Shown here in pieces: positions 35,856 to 49,639 of a DNA stretch of 64,000 bases; position 1 is the first letter of the stretch, and each line of letters starts with the position of its first letter. The translations under genes were made by a program, and so were the position numbers. The stretch comes from Hedera helix. Taxonomy: Eukaryota > Streptophyta > Magnoliopsida > Apiales > Araliaceae. The notes under the pieces were generated by a model. It was not told the origin of the DNA. It was given only the letters and a program-made list of their open reading frames with translations, and searched no databases. The DNA lies in the NCBI GenBank assembly GCA_947179155.2, contig OX359282.1, forward strand, positions 31,166,221-31,230,220. Direction: 5' to 3'.

Positions 35856-37908
35856 CATCGGATAAAAACCAAGCAGCAAGAAGAAGTTTCATCGAAGCCG
35901 GCAAATCAAGGTGAACCAACACAACATGATCCAAACAAAAAACCCGAATGAGCTCAAAATTAAAACAGGATTAAACCAAACACAAGTTGAAAAGACAAAA
36001 AGAAAAAAAATCAGAAAGAGAAAATAGAAACATAGTCGGCCAGAATCGATTCAAACCCCCCCCCCCCCCCCCCCCCCCCACAAACCCAAATAAAAATATA
36101 TCACAAAAAGAATATTTCCAAATGTAGTCTTTGAGAAATGATTCCATAACTGCATAAATGCATATTATCACTAAATCTGCATGAACATCACGACATCAGA
36201 TTAAAATAACACCTTCTTACAACAAAACAATCACGTAACAATATTAAATCAAGGTAAATTTGGAGATTAAAATTAAAAAATACAATTAAGATCTAACAAA
36301 CCTAGAAAAAATATAGTCATGTATGATTCACTTCTATGGTTTACGTCACCAATTATAGCTCAGCCATAAATGCGAACACAAAAAAAATCTCAGATTAAAT
36401 GGGAGCGAGGGATTAAAAGAGAAAGTGAACTCACCTCAACCTGAATAAATCTAGAGTGAGAAAGTGTAAAATTTAAATAAAAAAAAAAAAAGAAGGCTTG
36501 ACTATAATCTGGTTTGCACCAAAAAAATAAAATAAATTATACTAGGTTTGGTTTTACCTTGACCATGACATGATCAGATAAAGTTAAAAAAAATAATAAG
36601 GGATGGGATGGGTCGGGCTTTCACGAGCTGGATCAAAAATGGGTTAGGTCAAAATGGTTCAACTTTTTACGAGTAAAAAAAATAAAGTCCAAAACTCGTA
36701 TTTTGATGGGAGCCTAGGCCCGGGCCAAGTTTGCCAAACCTTTTGGGGGTTTGGGGGTGGGGATTTCACCCTAAGGATTGGATCACGGTTCAACTTGGTG
36801 GCTTACTTTTAAAAGAAAAATATCACATTAGACACACGTGAAAACTCTACTTGAAGGCTCAATAGTAAAACAACTACTCATAAAGATTGAGTGCATGAAG
36901 TCTTGGGATCTAACCTTAGTAAAATCAATATTGTTAAATTCCCTTAAACTAGCACAAAAAAATAGAGGCTCTACTTGAAACTTAGAAAATGACGAGGAAA
37001 ATAATATATATATATATATATCAATGAAGATAAATTTACTTTTAAAAAAATCAAAAATTAAGAACAACAATAAAACATATAATAAAACATGAATAAAAAT
37101 ATTCCAATAAGTTTTAGATTTTGTTTTCTGTTTCTTTTCCCTACTCGAGTCCAAACGGATCCCAAAAAAAAATAAAAATAAGAGCCTCAATATGAGACGG
37201 GCATAGAAGAAAGAAACCCCTAATATACGGAGCAGAGGATCGGGTTATCCAGAAAAGTAGAAAGTATTCTTTAGGGTTAAATCACTTTTTTAAGATATTC
37301 TATTTTTGCAAAAGTTGAACTTTTTAGTTTGAATAATATTAGAAGCCTTAAATATTTTATCTAAAAAATTGTCTCAAGTGATATATTATTTATATTTTAA
37401 ATCTATATTACAAAGGGAGAAGAAGAGGGGTGGTGGTTATTTTTTAAGACTCTTGTCATAATAACTATCTTATTTTCCCTCTCTATTTTTATACCTACTT
37501 TCTCTCCAATTTTTTTTTCCATACTTTTTAAAAAATTTATTTAAAATTTTTAATTGCTCACACATAGCCTGTGCCACATATAAGCTTTTTTGACAGTTAT
37601 TTTTTATGTTAATTTTTCTTAAAACTCTATCACAAATTAGAGATACCTAATGATTCTTAAAATCTTTGCTAAATTTACTCACAAATGACTCAATTATGAG
37701 CGCAAGTTATTATATTACAATTGGGATAGAATAATAAATTAAAAGAAGTTTTTTTCATATACACAACTTGATTCTCTCCACTTTTCACAGTATGCTGTTA
37801 CTTCCTCCCTAAATTCCTAATAATCAAGATAATTAGTATTTCTACAAGTTAATTTGATATTTTTACAAGTGAATCTCATTTAATCTTATAAAAATATCAA
37901 ATTAACTT
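35856..37908. other. Noncoding stretch, no gene seen
   Basis: It holds a 24-base C run (36056-36079), a GGGCC-rich fragment at 36600-36745 that may be half of an old hAT element, and a TA run near 37005-37020. Minus-strand ORFs here (35971-36171, 36828-37190) read low-complexity or AT-rich sequence and show no domain. Confidence 0.5.
36056..36079. repeat. Homopolymer run of 24 C
   Basis: An unbroken C run on the plus strand (G run on the minus strand) in an otherwise AT-rich stretch. Its length may be affected by sequencing. Confidence 0.9.
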
Positions 37909-37913
37909 GTGAA

Positions 37914-40766
37914 TGTGACGCCCCCAAATCTGGGCCCACACAGCCCAAACTTGAGTCGTCAAAATACTACAACAAAATTATTACAACAAAGCACAACGTA
38001 CAACAATACAGTGTATAATAATACACAACTAAGTCTTCACTATTATTGCCACACTATTTTACAAAACGTGAAGACTATGATAACTATTCCTCGGACCCTC
38101 ACTCCATTCCCCGGCTAGACCCTGTTATGTTTTCATCTCCTGTTGAAAAACAATGGAACAAAAGAAAGGGTGAGCTCAAATAGCCCAGTAAAGAATATCA
38201 TGACTAAGATAATGACGAATAAATTATCATTAGTCTTCAACAGTTGAGTTCTTGATAGAATACAATAGACTACAAGGTTTATATCAAAAACTGCAGTTAA
38301 ATTCTTAAACAACGTTCAGATCAATAATAGCAGCGGAATGAGTAATCTATTAGAAGAATAATGCAGACTATAATGTCCACTCGGTTCTCTTTTTAGGAAA
38401 AACATCATCAACTTTTATCATCTGAAATATCATTAGTCAAGATAATACAAATTCACAGTTCCTGATCATAATCATGCACATCAACAGTTCATCTTTGTAC
38501 TACGGGCCAAAGATATTCAATATAGCACCAACGGTCATGATTATACCAGATTCAGCCTTTGGTCATAATCATACCAAACAACAGTTCATCTTTGCACTAC
38601 GGGCCAAAGAGAACATTCACCACGTGCCATAAAAGACACCGAACAGATGTATCGCCTTTAACCTATTATATCGCCTTTAACCTATCATCTGTTCAACAAA
38701 TATATCACATATGTGCCCCCGGCCACAGATATTCACAACAGCTTGATTTTTGGATGATTAGAATGATATAAATGATGAACAGAAGAAATAGGATAACAAT
38801 AAGTATCGGAAGTTTATTTTGTACAGATTCAAATAATGTCCAAATTGTCAACATGATGTGGAGTGAAATTCAAGATCCACAGTTCAGAATAACGGTTACA
38901 ATTCAATAGAAAGGTTCACGTAAATAGGAAGGTTCAGTTGAAATAATGAAGTTCAATTATTATGGAACATATAATATTTTCAGGAATTATAGAAGCAATA
39001 GTTCCATAATAAATTTCGATTTAGGAGTATGAAAGAAAATAATATCCCTTACCGTAGCAGGTTTGATTAACAAAAGGTGAAGGAAATTAATACAAAGGGT
39101 TATTCACCAACAGGCGGCAATCCGCTCCGTAAGGTTATTCCCACAATTTAATAGAATTTGAGTACAAAGAGTTATTCACCAAACAGGCGGCAATCCGCTC
39201 CATAAGGTTATTCTCAGAGATTAATAATGAATGAATACGAAATGTTATTCACCAACAGGCGGCAATCCGCTCCGTAAGGTTATTCCCACAATTTAATACA
39301 TGGAAATAAAAGGCACGTCTTATGAGTAAGGGAGAAACAATATTATTATCGAGAATCAAATAATGATAATCCCTTACCATAGTACGTTTGAATAATGGAA
39401 GATGAAAAAGATGGTATCCCTTACCTCAACACGTGACTGGATATTGATTTAAATGAGGTTGATTAACTTGAACAGTACACGTATACTTATAGATCTTCAC
39501 AAATACTCAAGATGACTTAAGCACACTTAGAGAGAACTTTCACAAGAAGTATTTAGAGAGAGAAAGAAAGAACAAGTAAGGAAGTTTATGAAAAATCCTT
39601 AAGTTAAGGCTTCTATTTATAGCCAAAAATCTTATCATTCATTTAATCTAAACCATTCATTTAAAGATCATCTTTTAATCTACACCATCCATTTCAAATA
39701 TTATATTATCTTTAATCTACACCATTCATTTCATATCACCTAATAATCACCTAACTTTATATTATAAACAAATCAATTTAATTATTCAACAATAATTCAC
39801 ACTTTAATCTACACCATTCATTTCATATCACCTAATAATCACCTAACTTTATATTATAAACAAATCAATTCAATTATTCAACAATAATTCACACTTTAAT
39901 CTACACCATTCATTTCATATCACCTAATAATCACCTAACTTTATATTATAAACAAATAACTTTATCAATTCAATTATTATGACTAATTGTTATAAATACA
40001 GTATAGTTAGCTCTTAGATATCAAGTCAATAAATTAATGAAATACAACTGTTTAAATAACATCATAATAGAGATAACAATAATGTAAAATAAAGCATACG
40101 TTACTGTGTAATGACAATTATTGATTCAATAATGTGAATTACTGTGCATATGTTACTGTGACAATTATTAGGTTCAATAATTTTAAAAACAGTGCAACAA
40201 CAATTATTGACTCAATGATATAAAATACAGTGTAATGACAATTATTAAATCAATAATGCAAAATACTGTGTAACAACAATTATTGAATTGATAATATAAA
40301 ATATTATGCAGTGACAATTATCGATGAAATGATGCGTAACAGTTACGGTGTCAATTATCAGACCAAAAATATGAGACACAATGCAATACCGTGTGTTACT
40401 GTAGAGTACCGAGTGCTACAGAAAATACCAATAACTACCGTATGCTACTATTCTTTTATCACCGGTATTTTAACAGTTCCGTTGACTATTTTTATTTAAA
40501 AAGGTTATTTCTGTCGTTTTCTATATCCGACAAATATTCCGTTGTGGGGTCCACCAATAATTTGTTATTTCGGCGCCGTCGGACCAAACGAATATTCCCC
40601 GACCAAACGAATATTCCCCGACAAAGCGAATATTGTCCGACAAAATAAAATTTGCACATAACATCCTTAACTTTTAACTTTATCGATTTAACCACTTACT
40701 GTTTAAAAAAAATATCTATATGAAGAAAAATTAAATTTTGTATTTCATAAAATTCGGGGTCTTACA
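37914..40766 (-). repeat. 3' LTR of gypsy copy 2
   Basis: 2853 bp, near-identical to 45608-48460. The ~73-bp array has three units (39098-39290). Confidence 0.93.
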
Positions 40767-43700
40767 ACCTCCCCTCCTTATGAAATTTCGTCCCCGAAAT
40801 TGACGTACCTGACATATCGAAGAGGTAAGGATACTTAGATTTCATCTCAGATTCTAGCTCCCAGGTCATTTCCTCAGTATCTTGGTTCCTCCATAAAACC
40901 TTAACTTGAGGTATAACCTTTGAGCGTAGGATCTGCTCCTTCTTATCCAGGATCTTAACAGGTACTTCCTCGTATGTTAAATCATCTGCTATAACGTCTG
41001 GTTCTAACTCAATGACGTGGTTTGGGTCCTTCACATATTTACGTAACATAGATATGTGAAAAACGTTATGGATGCGAGACATACTTGGTGGTAGGGCTAG
41101 TCTGTAGGCTACGGTTCCTATTCGATCGAGGATTTCAAATGGGCCAATAAATCGAGGGTTGAGCTTTCCTCTCTTTCCGAATCTCGTAACCCCTTTCCAT
41201 GGAGAAACACGTAAGAATACATGATCTCCGACGTTGAAACTTTCGTCTCTCCGATGAAGATCAGCATAACTCTTTTGTCGTTCTTGTGCGGTCTGTATTC
41301 GTTGTCGGATCATTTGGATCTTTTCGGTCGTCAAGCGTACCAACTCGGGTCCCAACAATTTTGCTTCTCCTACCTCATTCCAACATATTGGAGAGCGACA
41401 CTTCATTCCATACAATGCCTCGAATGGAGCCATGCCTATGCTTGCTTGGTAACTGTTGTTGTAAGAAAATTCCACCAACGGCAAGTACTTATCCCAACTT
41501 CCTTTGAAGTCCAATACGCAAAGTCTCAAAAGATCTTCGAGGGTCTGGATCGTCCTTTCCGATTGTCCGTCCGTTTGAGGATGGTATGCAGAACTAAAAC
41601 GTAGTTCAGTGCCCATAGCTTTTTGTAGACTGATCCAAAAGCGTGAAGTGAATCTAGGATCTTGATCAGAAACTATGGAAACTGGCATGCCATGCAATCT
41701 CGCGATCTCATTTATGTACATACCGGCAAGACGTTCAAGTGAAAAGTTTTCTCGTATGGGCAAGAAATGAGCAGATTTGGTCAATCTATCTACGATCACC
41801 CAAATTGCATCTAAGCCTTGAGAAACTTTTGGAAGACCCGTCACGAAGTCCATATTGATGTGTTCCCACTTCCATTCGGGAACTTCAAGTGATTGTAATG
41901 GACCTTTAGGAACTTGATGCTCTGCCTTGACACGTTGACAAGTTAGGCACCTTGAGATAAACTCCGCAATCTCTCTTTTCATATTGTTCCACCAAAATGT
42001 ATGTCGAAGATCTCGATACATCTTGGTACCTCCTGGGTGGATTGCAAACGGCGTGTTGTGTGCCTCCATCATGATTTTATGCTTTAATTCAGGATCGTTA
42101 GGAACACAGAGTCGAGAGTTGACTCGAAGTATTCCTTTCTCGTCGATTCTTGCTTCGGGAATGACACCTTCTTGTACTTTCTTTATCATGTTTATCAGTT
42201 CCGGATCAGTAGCTTGAGCAGCTTTAATTTTATCGATTAAAGTTGGTTCTACTCGCACGTGAGCAATCTTCGAGTGGGTCCCTGGTGTCTTTAGCTCTAT
42301 CTCCATCTTTTGCAAGTCGTACAAAATACACTTTTGTGTTGTCAGCAGTGCACTTGTACTTGCATAAGATTTTCTGCTCAAAGCGTCAGCTACAACGTTC
42401 GCCTTTCCCGGGTGATACTGGATTGTGTGGTCATAATCCTTTAACAGCTCAAGCCAACGTCGTTGTCGCATGTTGAGTTCCTTCTGGGTGAAGAAATACT
42501 TGAGACTTTTATGATCCGTATAGATATCCACTTTTTCTCCGTACAAGTAGTGTCTCCAGATCTTCAACGCGAAAACGACTGCTGCCAACTCTAGATCACG
42601 AGTAGGATAATTTTTCTCATAATCTTTGAATTGTCGAGAGGCGTAGGCTATAACATTTCCATGTTGCATAAGGACACAGCCTAGACCTTTGCCAGAAGCA
42701 TCGCTGTAGATAACAAATTCTCCTGATCCTGATGGTATGGTCAGAACAGGAGCTGAAACCAGTCTCTTCTTGAGTTCTTGGAAACTTTTCTCGCATTCCT
42801 CGCTCCATATGAATTTTGTGCTTTTCCGAGTAAGCTGCGTTAATGGAGTGGCGATTCGAGAAAATCCTTCTACGAATCTCCGATAATAACCAGCTAGACC
42901 CAGAAAACTTCGGACTTCGGTTACTGTTTTGGGTTGTTCCCAATTTTGTACCGTTTCAATCTTCGCAGGATCGACTGATATTCCTTGACTAGAAATCACA
43001 TGCCCAAGAAACGCGACCTCCTCAAGCCAGAACTCACATTTCTTCAACTTGGCATATAATTTGTTTTCACGGAGCTTTTGTAGTATCAATCTCAGGTGTT
43101 GTTCATGATCCTCGCGACTCTTGGAGTATATGAGGATGTCATCAATAAAGACAACCACAAAATGATCCAAATGTTCCTTGAATATCCGGTTCATCATGTC
43201 CATGAAAGCTGCAGGAGCATTAGTTAGTCCAAAAGGCATGACTAAGAACTCATAATGCCCATAACGAGTTCTGAAAGCAGTCTTTGGAATGTCCTCAGCT
43301 TTAACCTTTAACTGATGATATCCAGAACGGAGATCAATCTTTGAGAAATGTTGAGCGCCTTGCAATTGATCAAACATGTCATCAATGCGAGGTAACGGGT
43401 ACTTGTTCTTGATGGTGACATGGTTCAATTCTCGGTAGTCAATGCACAATCTCGTACTCCCGTCTTTCTTCTTCACAAATAGAACAGGAGCACCCCAAGG
43501 TGATGCACTCGGACGAATGAAACCGGTATCCAACAATTCCTGTAGTTGGACTTTTAACTCTTGAAGTTCAATGGGAGCCATTCGGTAGGGAGCTTTGGAA
43601 ATGGGCTTGGTACCGGGTTCAAGATCAATATAAAAATCAATTTCACGGTTTGGGGGTAAGCCAGGAAGTTCTTCAGGAAAAACGTCAGGAAACTCATTAA

Positions 43701-45408
43701 CAATGGGAATATCATTCAAGTTTGACGTATTTTTGTTCAAATCAGTGACATGAGCTAAAAAGGATTGACATCCGTTTTTCAATAAACGAATGGCTTTATG
43801 GCTAGAAATAACAGTTATAGATTTCAATGGTTTAGTTGCTTGAATTTGCATGACAGGTTGATTAGGAATATGAAAACTAATAATCTTATGAAAACAATCA
43901 ATTTTAGCATGATGGGTAGTCAACCAATCAATTCCTAAAATCACATCAAATTCATGCATCTCCAAAGAATTAAGGTCAACAGGTAATGTGAGGTTGTTGA
44001 TTTGAACTAGGCAAGATTTATAGACAGTAGATGTAATGGTCATTTCTCCTAATGGGGTTTCAACTGATAAGTCAAAGTCCAAGTTTTCAGGAGTTAAGTT
44101 TAAACGCTGAGCACATACAGGTGAGATAAAAGAATGGGTAGAGCCAGTATCTAACAAAGCGTAGACTTCACGAGAATTTATGAATAGCTTACCGGTTATC
44201 ACCTCGTTCGAGTTTCGCGCCATTTGGGATGTCACAACAAAAGCTCTCCCTTGAACTACAGATTTTCCCTTATCCGCGCTAGCTTTTGGTATCATCATTG
44301 CAGCTGGACTTGATTTTGTGGCAGGACAAAACCGCGCAAGATGACCCTCTTTCCCACAACTGTAGCACTTTTTGGACTGCAGTGTACAGTTTGGGCTGAT
44401 GTGACCTTCCTGACCACACCTATAGCATCTCACTGGTGGTCGATCTTCTCCCCTTGAAACTGGGGTCGGTGCTGGTGTTGGTACTGGTGCTGGTGCTCTT
44501 CCATAATTATTATGGAATCTCTTTCTTTTGAAATTGTTCCCACTAGATTCTCCTCTTCTGTTATTTGGTATGGAATTACCACCGAAGTGTTGGTTACCTC
44601 CTCGATGGTTCTCGTTCCTGTGGTTGTTGTCACTCCTTTCTCTATGCTGATCATTAACTCTTGGCTGCAATGTTTCATCTGTTTGCTCCACCCTTTGAGC
44701 CCTATCTACAACATCTGAATACAAACTGAATTTATGAGAACTAAGTTGTTGACGAATTTTGAGTCTCAAACCTCTCAGGAACATTCGACTCATTCGTGCT
44801 TCGTCATCTACTAGATGAGTCGCAAAACGAGACAGTTCAGCAAACTTAGCTTCATATTGAGAAACTGTCATGTTTCCCTGCTCCAGCTTAATGAATTCCA
44901 CTTCCTTCATATGGCGGATGCTTTCTGGGAAGTACTTCTCGTTAAACAGTTCTTCGAATTCTGTCCAAGAAATTTCGAGTGCTGAAGGTTGGATACGTTT
45001 TACCGCTTCCCACCAATGGTCCGCCTCACCTCGTAACATAAAAGTGGCAAATGGCACCTTCTGATCATCAGCGCATTGTAAGACATCAAGTATTTTTGTC
45101 GTCTGCTTCAGCCATGCCTCCGCTTTGAGTGGGTCAGGCTTCCCGTGGAATTCAGGTGGTCCTAATTCTTTAAATTGCTTAACAGTGACCATCCTCAAAT
45201 TGCCAGCGTTTCTACCGTTATTATTGACTGGATTTCCTCTTCCTTGATTCTGTATGAACTGCATGAAATTCCTAAAGAATCCATCGTTCATCATGTTATC
45301 AGGAACATTATTTCCTGAGTTAGCAGGAGGATTGTTTGGAGCCTCTTGATTCTCGGCTACATTTGTTTCGGGTATTCAATAGTTAACCTCTTGATTTTCA
45401 GATGCCAT
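40762..45408 (-). pseudogene. Gypsy gag-pol polyprotein, nearly intact, early stop in gag (copy 2)
   Basis: One continuous frame of 1510 codons (45294 to 40762) covers most of gag, two CCHC knuckles, protease (DTG), RT (FIDD), RNase H, the whole integrase (HHCC finger, first Asp in MDFV, second in SDQDPRF, Glu in the YHPQTDGQSERT region) and a C-terminal chromodomain. Compared with copy 1, the natural start is at 45408, but codon 11 (45376-45378) is TGA instead of GGA, so translation from that ATG stops after 10 residues. Internal methionines 39-40 give the longest open frame. Loss of the first 38 gag residues may or may not abolish function. The integrase frame broken in copy 1 is intact here. 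Confidence 0.93.
40767..40780 (-). other. Polypurine tract of gypsy copy 2
   Basis: The minus strand reads TAAGGAGGGGAGGT directly before the 3' LTR, identical to copy 1. Confidence 0.85.
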
Positions 45409-45587
45409 ACCTAACTGTGGTCACAAAATAAATGTTAGTTCAAATAAACTGACTCATCACTTCATGTTCCTACATTCAAATCGACTCATTAGATAATAAA
45501 ATCTATTTTAGGTAGGACACACTAGTGACTGATTCTATTCGTCTCTCCCCTCCTAGTTCTACCCCAGATCGCCATTAAAGACCATAT

Positions 45588-45605
45588 CCCTAAGCTCTGA
45601 TGCCA
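45588..45605 (-). other. Primer-binding site of gypsy copy 2
   Basis: TGGCATCAGAGCTTAGGG on the minus strand, two bases after the 5' LTR, as in copy 1. Confidence 0.8.
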
Positions 45606-45607
45606 AC

Positions 45608-48460
45608 TGTGACGCCCCCAAATCTGGGCCCACACAGCCCAAACTTGAGTCGTCAAAATACTACAACAAAATTATTACAACAAAGCACAACGTACAACAA
45701 TACAGTGTATAATAATACACAACTAAGTCTTCACTATTATTGCCACACTATTTTACAAAACGTGAAGACTATGATAACTATTCCTCGGACCCTCACTCCA
45801 TTCCCCGGCTAGACCCTGTTATGTTTTCATCTCCTGTTGAAAAACAATGGAACAAAAGAAAGGGTGAGCTCAAATAGCCCAGTAAAGAATATCATGACTA
45901 AGATAATGACGAATAAATTATCATTAGTCTTCAACAGTTGAGTTCTTGATAGAATACAATAGACTACAAGGTTTATATCAAAAACTGCAGTTAAATTCTT
46001 AAACAACGTTCAGATCAATAATAGCAGCGGAATGAGTAATCTATTAGAAGAATAATGCAGACTATAATGTCCACTCGGTTCTCTTTTTAGGAAAAACATC
46101 ATCAACTTTTATCATCTGAAATATCATTAGTCAAGATAATACAAATTCACAGTTCCTGATCATAATCATGCACATCAACAGTTCATCTTTGTACTACGGG
46201 CCAAAGATATTCAATATAGCACCAACGGTCATGATTATACCAGATTCAGCCTTTGGTCATAATCATACCAAACAACAGTTCATCTTTGCACTACGGGCCA
46301 AAGAGAACATTCACCACGTGCCATAAAAGACACCGAACAGATGTATCGCCTTTAACCTATTATATCGCCTTTAACCTATCATCTGTTCAACAAATATATC
46401 ACATCTGTGCCCCCGGCCACAGATATTCACAACAGCTTGATTTTTGGATGATTAGAATGATATAAATGATGAACAGAAGAAATAGGATAACAATAAGTAT
46501 CGGAAGTTTACTTTGTACAGATTCAAATAATGTCCAAATTGTCAACATGATGTGGAGTGAAATTCAAGATCCACAGTTCAGAATAACGGTTACAATTCAA
46601 TAGAAAGGTTCACGTAAATAGGAAGGTTCAGTTGAAATAATGAAGTTCAATTATTATGGAACATATAATATTTTCAGGAATTATAGAAGCAATAGTTCCA
46701 TAATAAATTTCGATTTAGGAGTATGAAAGAAAATAATATCCCTTACCGTAGCAGGTTTGATTAACAAAAGGTGAAGGAAATTAATACAAAGGGTTATTCA
46801 CCAACAGGCGGCAATCCGCTCCGTAAGGTTATTCCCACAATTTAATAGAATTTGAGTACAAAGAGTTATTCACCAAACAGGCGGCAATCCGCTCCGTAAG
46901 GTTATTCTCAGAGATTAATAATGAATGAATACGAAAGGTTATTCACCAACAGGCGGCAATCCACTCCGTAAGGTTATTCCCACAATTTAATACATGGAAA
47001 TAAAAGGCACGTCTTATGAGTAAGGGAGAAACAATATTATTATCGAGAATCAAATAATGATAATCCCTTACCATAGTACGTTTGAATAATGGAAGATGAA
47101 AAAGATGGTATCCCTTACCTCAACACGTGACTGGATATTGATTTAAATGAGGTTGATTAACTTGAACAGTACACGTATACTTATAGATCTTCACAAATAC
47201 TCAAGATGACTTAAGCACACTTAGAGAGAACTTTCACAAGAAGTATTTAGAGAGAGAAAGAAAGAACAAGTAAGGAAGTTTATGAAAAATCCTTAAGTTA
47301 AGGCTTCTATTTATAGCCAAAAATCTTATCATTCATTTAATCTAAACCATTCATTTAAAGATCATCTTTTAATCTACACCATCCATTTCAAATATTATAT
47401 TATCTTTAATCTACACCATTCATTTCATATCACCTAATAATCACCTAACTTTATATTATAAACAAATCAATTTAATTATTCAACAATAATTCACACTTTA
47501 ATCTACACCATTCATTTCATATCACCTAATAATCACCTAACTTTATATTATAAACAAATCAATTCAATTATTCAACAATAATTCACACTTTAATCTACAC
47601 CATTCATTTCATATCACCTAATAATCACCTAACTTTATATTATAAACAAATAACTTTATCAATTCAATTATTATGACTAATTGTTATAAATACAGTATAG
47701 TTAGCTCTTAGATATCAAGTCAATAAATTAATGAAATACAACTGTTTAAATAACATCATAATAGAGATAACAATAATGTAAAATAAAGCATACGTTACTG
47801 TGTAATGACAATTATTGATTCAATAATGTGAATTACTGTGCATATGTTACTGTGACAATTATTAGGTTCAATAATTTTAAAAACAGTGCAACAACAATTA
47901 TTGACTCAATGATATAAAATACAGTGTAATGACAATTATTAAATCAATAATGCAAAATACTGTGTAACAACAATTATTGAATTGATAATATAAAATATTA
48001 TGCAGTGACAATTATCGATAAAATGATGCGTAACAGTTACGGTGTCAATTATTAGACCAAAAATATGAGACACTATGCAATACCGTGTGTTACTGTAGAG
48101 TACCGAGTGCTACAGAAAATACCAATAACTACCGTATGCTACTATTCTTTTATCACCGGTATTTTAACAGTTCCGTTGACTATTTTTATTTAAAAAGGTT
48201 ATTTCTGTCGTTTTCTATATCCAACAAATATTCCGTTGTGGGGTCCACCAATAATTTGTTATTTCGGCTCCGTCGGACCAAACGAATATTCCCCGACCAA
48301 ACGAATATTCCCCGACAAAGCGAATATTGTCCGACAAAATAAAATTTGCACATAACATCCTTAACTTTTAACTTTATCGATTTAACCACTTACTGTTTAA
48401 AAAAAATATCTATATGAAGAAAAATTAAATTTTGTATTTCATAAAATTCGGGGTCTTACA
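45608..48460 (-). repeat. 5' LTR of gypsy copy 2
   Basis: 2853 bp, partner of 37914-40766, with three array units (46793-46983). It serves as the promoter LTR for the minus-strand transcript. Confidence 0.93.
47302..47318 (-). promoter_or_regulatory. Putative TATA box of the gypsy copy 2 5' LTR
   Basis: The minus strand reads GGCTATAAATAGAAGCC, identical to the copy 1 motif. Confidence 0.55.
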
Positions 48461-48879
48461 GTGAAAATATCAATTTTTATAATCTACGAATGAGGATGCT
48501 ACCAAAAAGAAATTGGGACAAGTAATCATTGGGTCACTAGTCATTGGACCACGTAATATAGTATTGAGTTCTTTACAGAAGTATACAATTTTTAAAAAAT
48601 AATTACAAGAATAATACATTTACAAAATAATTACAAAAAGAGTGCAAATACAATAATCACATTAATTATTCAATTTTACAAATCCCTTAAATTAAGGAGA
48701 AGTAGATTAAATTACACAAATCCCTTAAATCAAGGAAAATTAAATTAAATTCTACAAATTCTTTAAATCAAGGAGAAATAAATTAAATTACTTCAATTCA
48801 ATTTCTCCATCTCTCTCTCTTACTTTAACTCCACCTTCTTCCTCGCCGAAGTCTGCAAAAGATAACCAGTAACTAACTT

Positions 48880-49194
48880 TTAATACAAAGGTAACCAAAC
48901 TTAAATACAAATGTAACCAAACACTAACTTTTAATACAAAGGTAACCAACTCTTAATACAAAAGTGATCAAACCTTAATACAAGGGTAACCAACCTAAAT
49001 ACAAAGGTAACCAAAACTAGTTACTACACATTCAGGAATTAGTTACCTCCATACTAGTGTTTGGTTACTTATATACTATTGTTTGGTTACCTAAATTTAC
49101 TAAACGAAAACTTTAATACAAAAGTAACCAACCCTTAATACAAAGGTAAGCAAACCTTAATACAGGGGTAACCAACCTTTAATACAAAGGTATT
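48880..49194. repeat. Tandem array of a short GGTAACCAA-containing unit
   Basis: Repeated phrases of the form (TT)AATACAAAGGTAACCAAAC at ~14-27 bp spacing, with a central part (~49025-49090) in the opposite orientation (TTTGGTTACC). Noncoding. The stretch before it (48466-48880) is AT-rich, with repeated AAATTAAATTACA-type phrases and no gene. Confidence 0.7.
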
Positions 49195-49195
49195 C

Positions 49196-49602
49196 CTCCA
49201 CCACCACCACCACCACCATATTTTTCCTCCGCCACAACCACCACCATCTTCTTCCACCTCTACTACCATCTTCTTCCTCCGCCAAAACCACCACCATTTT
49301 CTTCCTCTACCACAACCACCACCATCTTCTTCCTCCGCCACAATTACCACCATGAATGTGAAAGATGAAAAAAAAAACGGCGGAAGAAGATGGAGAAGAT
49401 GAAAATGGAGGAAAGAGAAAGCGAAAAATGGAGGAAAGCAAAAAATGAAAAAGATGAAAATGGTGGAAGAAGAGAAAATGGAAGAAAGAGAAAGATGGAG
49501 AAGATGAAAATGGCGGAAGAAGAGAAAATGGAAAAAAGAGAAGAGAAAGATGGAGAAGATGAAAATGGCGGAAGAAGAGAAAATGGAAGAAAGAGAAAGA
49601 TA
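49196..49602. repeat. Low-complexity pyrimidine-rich then purine-rich arrays
   Basis: 49196-49355 repeats a ~30-bp unit of the type CCACCACCATCTTCTTCCTC; 49376-49602 repeats GAAGAGAAAATGGAAGAAAG-type units. The two halves are partly complementary (CTTCTTCCTCCGCC against GGCGGAAGAAGATGG). ORFs on both strands (49135-49638 minus, 49390-49617 plus) only read these repeats, giving Glu/Lys/Met or Phe/Ser/Gly runs, and are not called as genes. Confidence 0.75.
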
Positions 49603-49639
49603 AGTGAATTTAATTAGAATTTTAAATTTTGAAATCACC

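Larger units (their letters stand above)
37914..48460 (-). mobile_element. Full-length Ty3/gypsy retrotransposon, Tekay/Del-type chromovirus (copy 2)
   Basis: LTRs of 2853 bp at 37914-40766 and 45608-48460. A perfect 5-bp target duplication GTGAA lies at 37909-37913 and 48461-48465. Same orientation and layout as copy 1, with very similar internal sequence. I noticed about ten substitutions between the LTRs by eye, so it seems slightly older than copy 1 but still young. The LTRs have three, not five, units of the ~73-bp array and carry an extra ~85 bp near 40206-40290 relative to copy 1. Confidence 0.95.

Noticed and set aside
34832..36745. One large hAT element from TAGACCTGGCAAA (34832) to the GGGCCAAGTTTGCC phrase (36730)
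   Set aside because: The outer 8-mers do not match and the right phrase is not a clean inverted copy of the left end; only the inner element 35190-35847 is secure.
36828..37190. 120-codon minus-strand ORF
   Set aside because: Runs of Phe/Leu/Lys and Tyr-Ile from A/T tracts and a TA repeat; no recognised domain.
49135..49638. 167-codon minus-strand ORF and the overlapping plus ORF 49390-49617
   Set aside because: Both only translate simple purine or pyrimidine repeats (Glu/Lys/Met or Phe/Ser/Gly runs); no domain, no start context and no homologue recognised.
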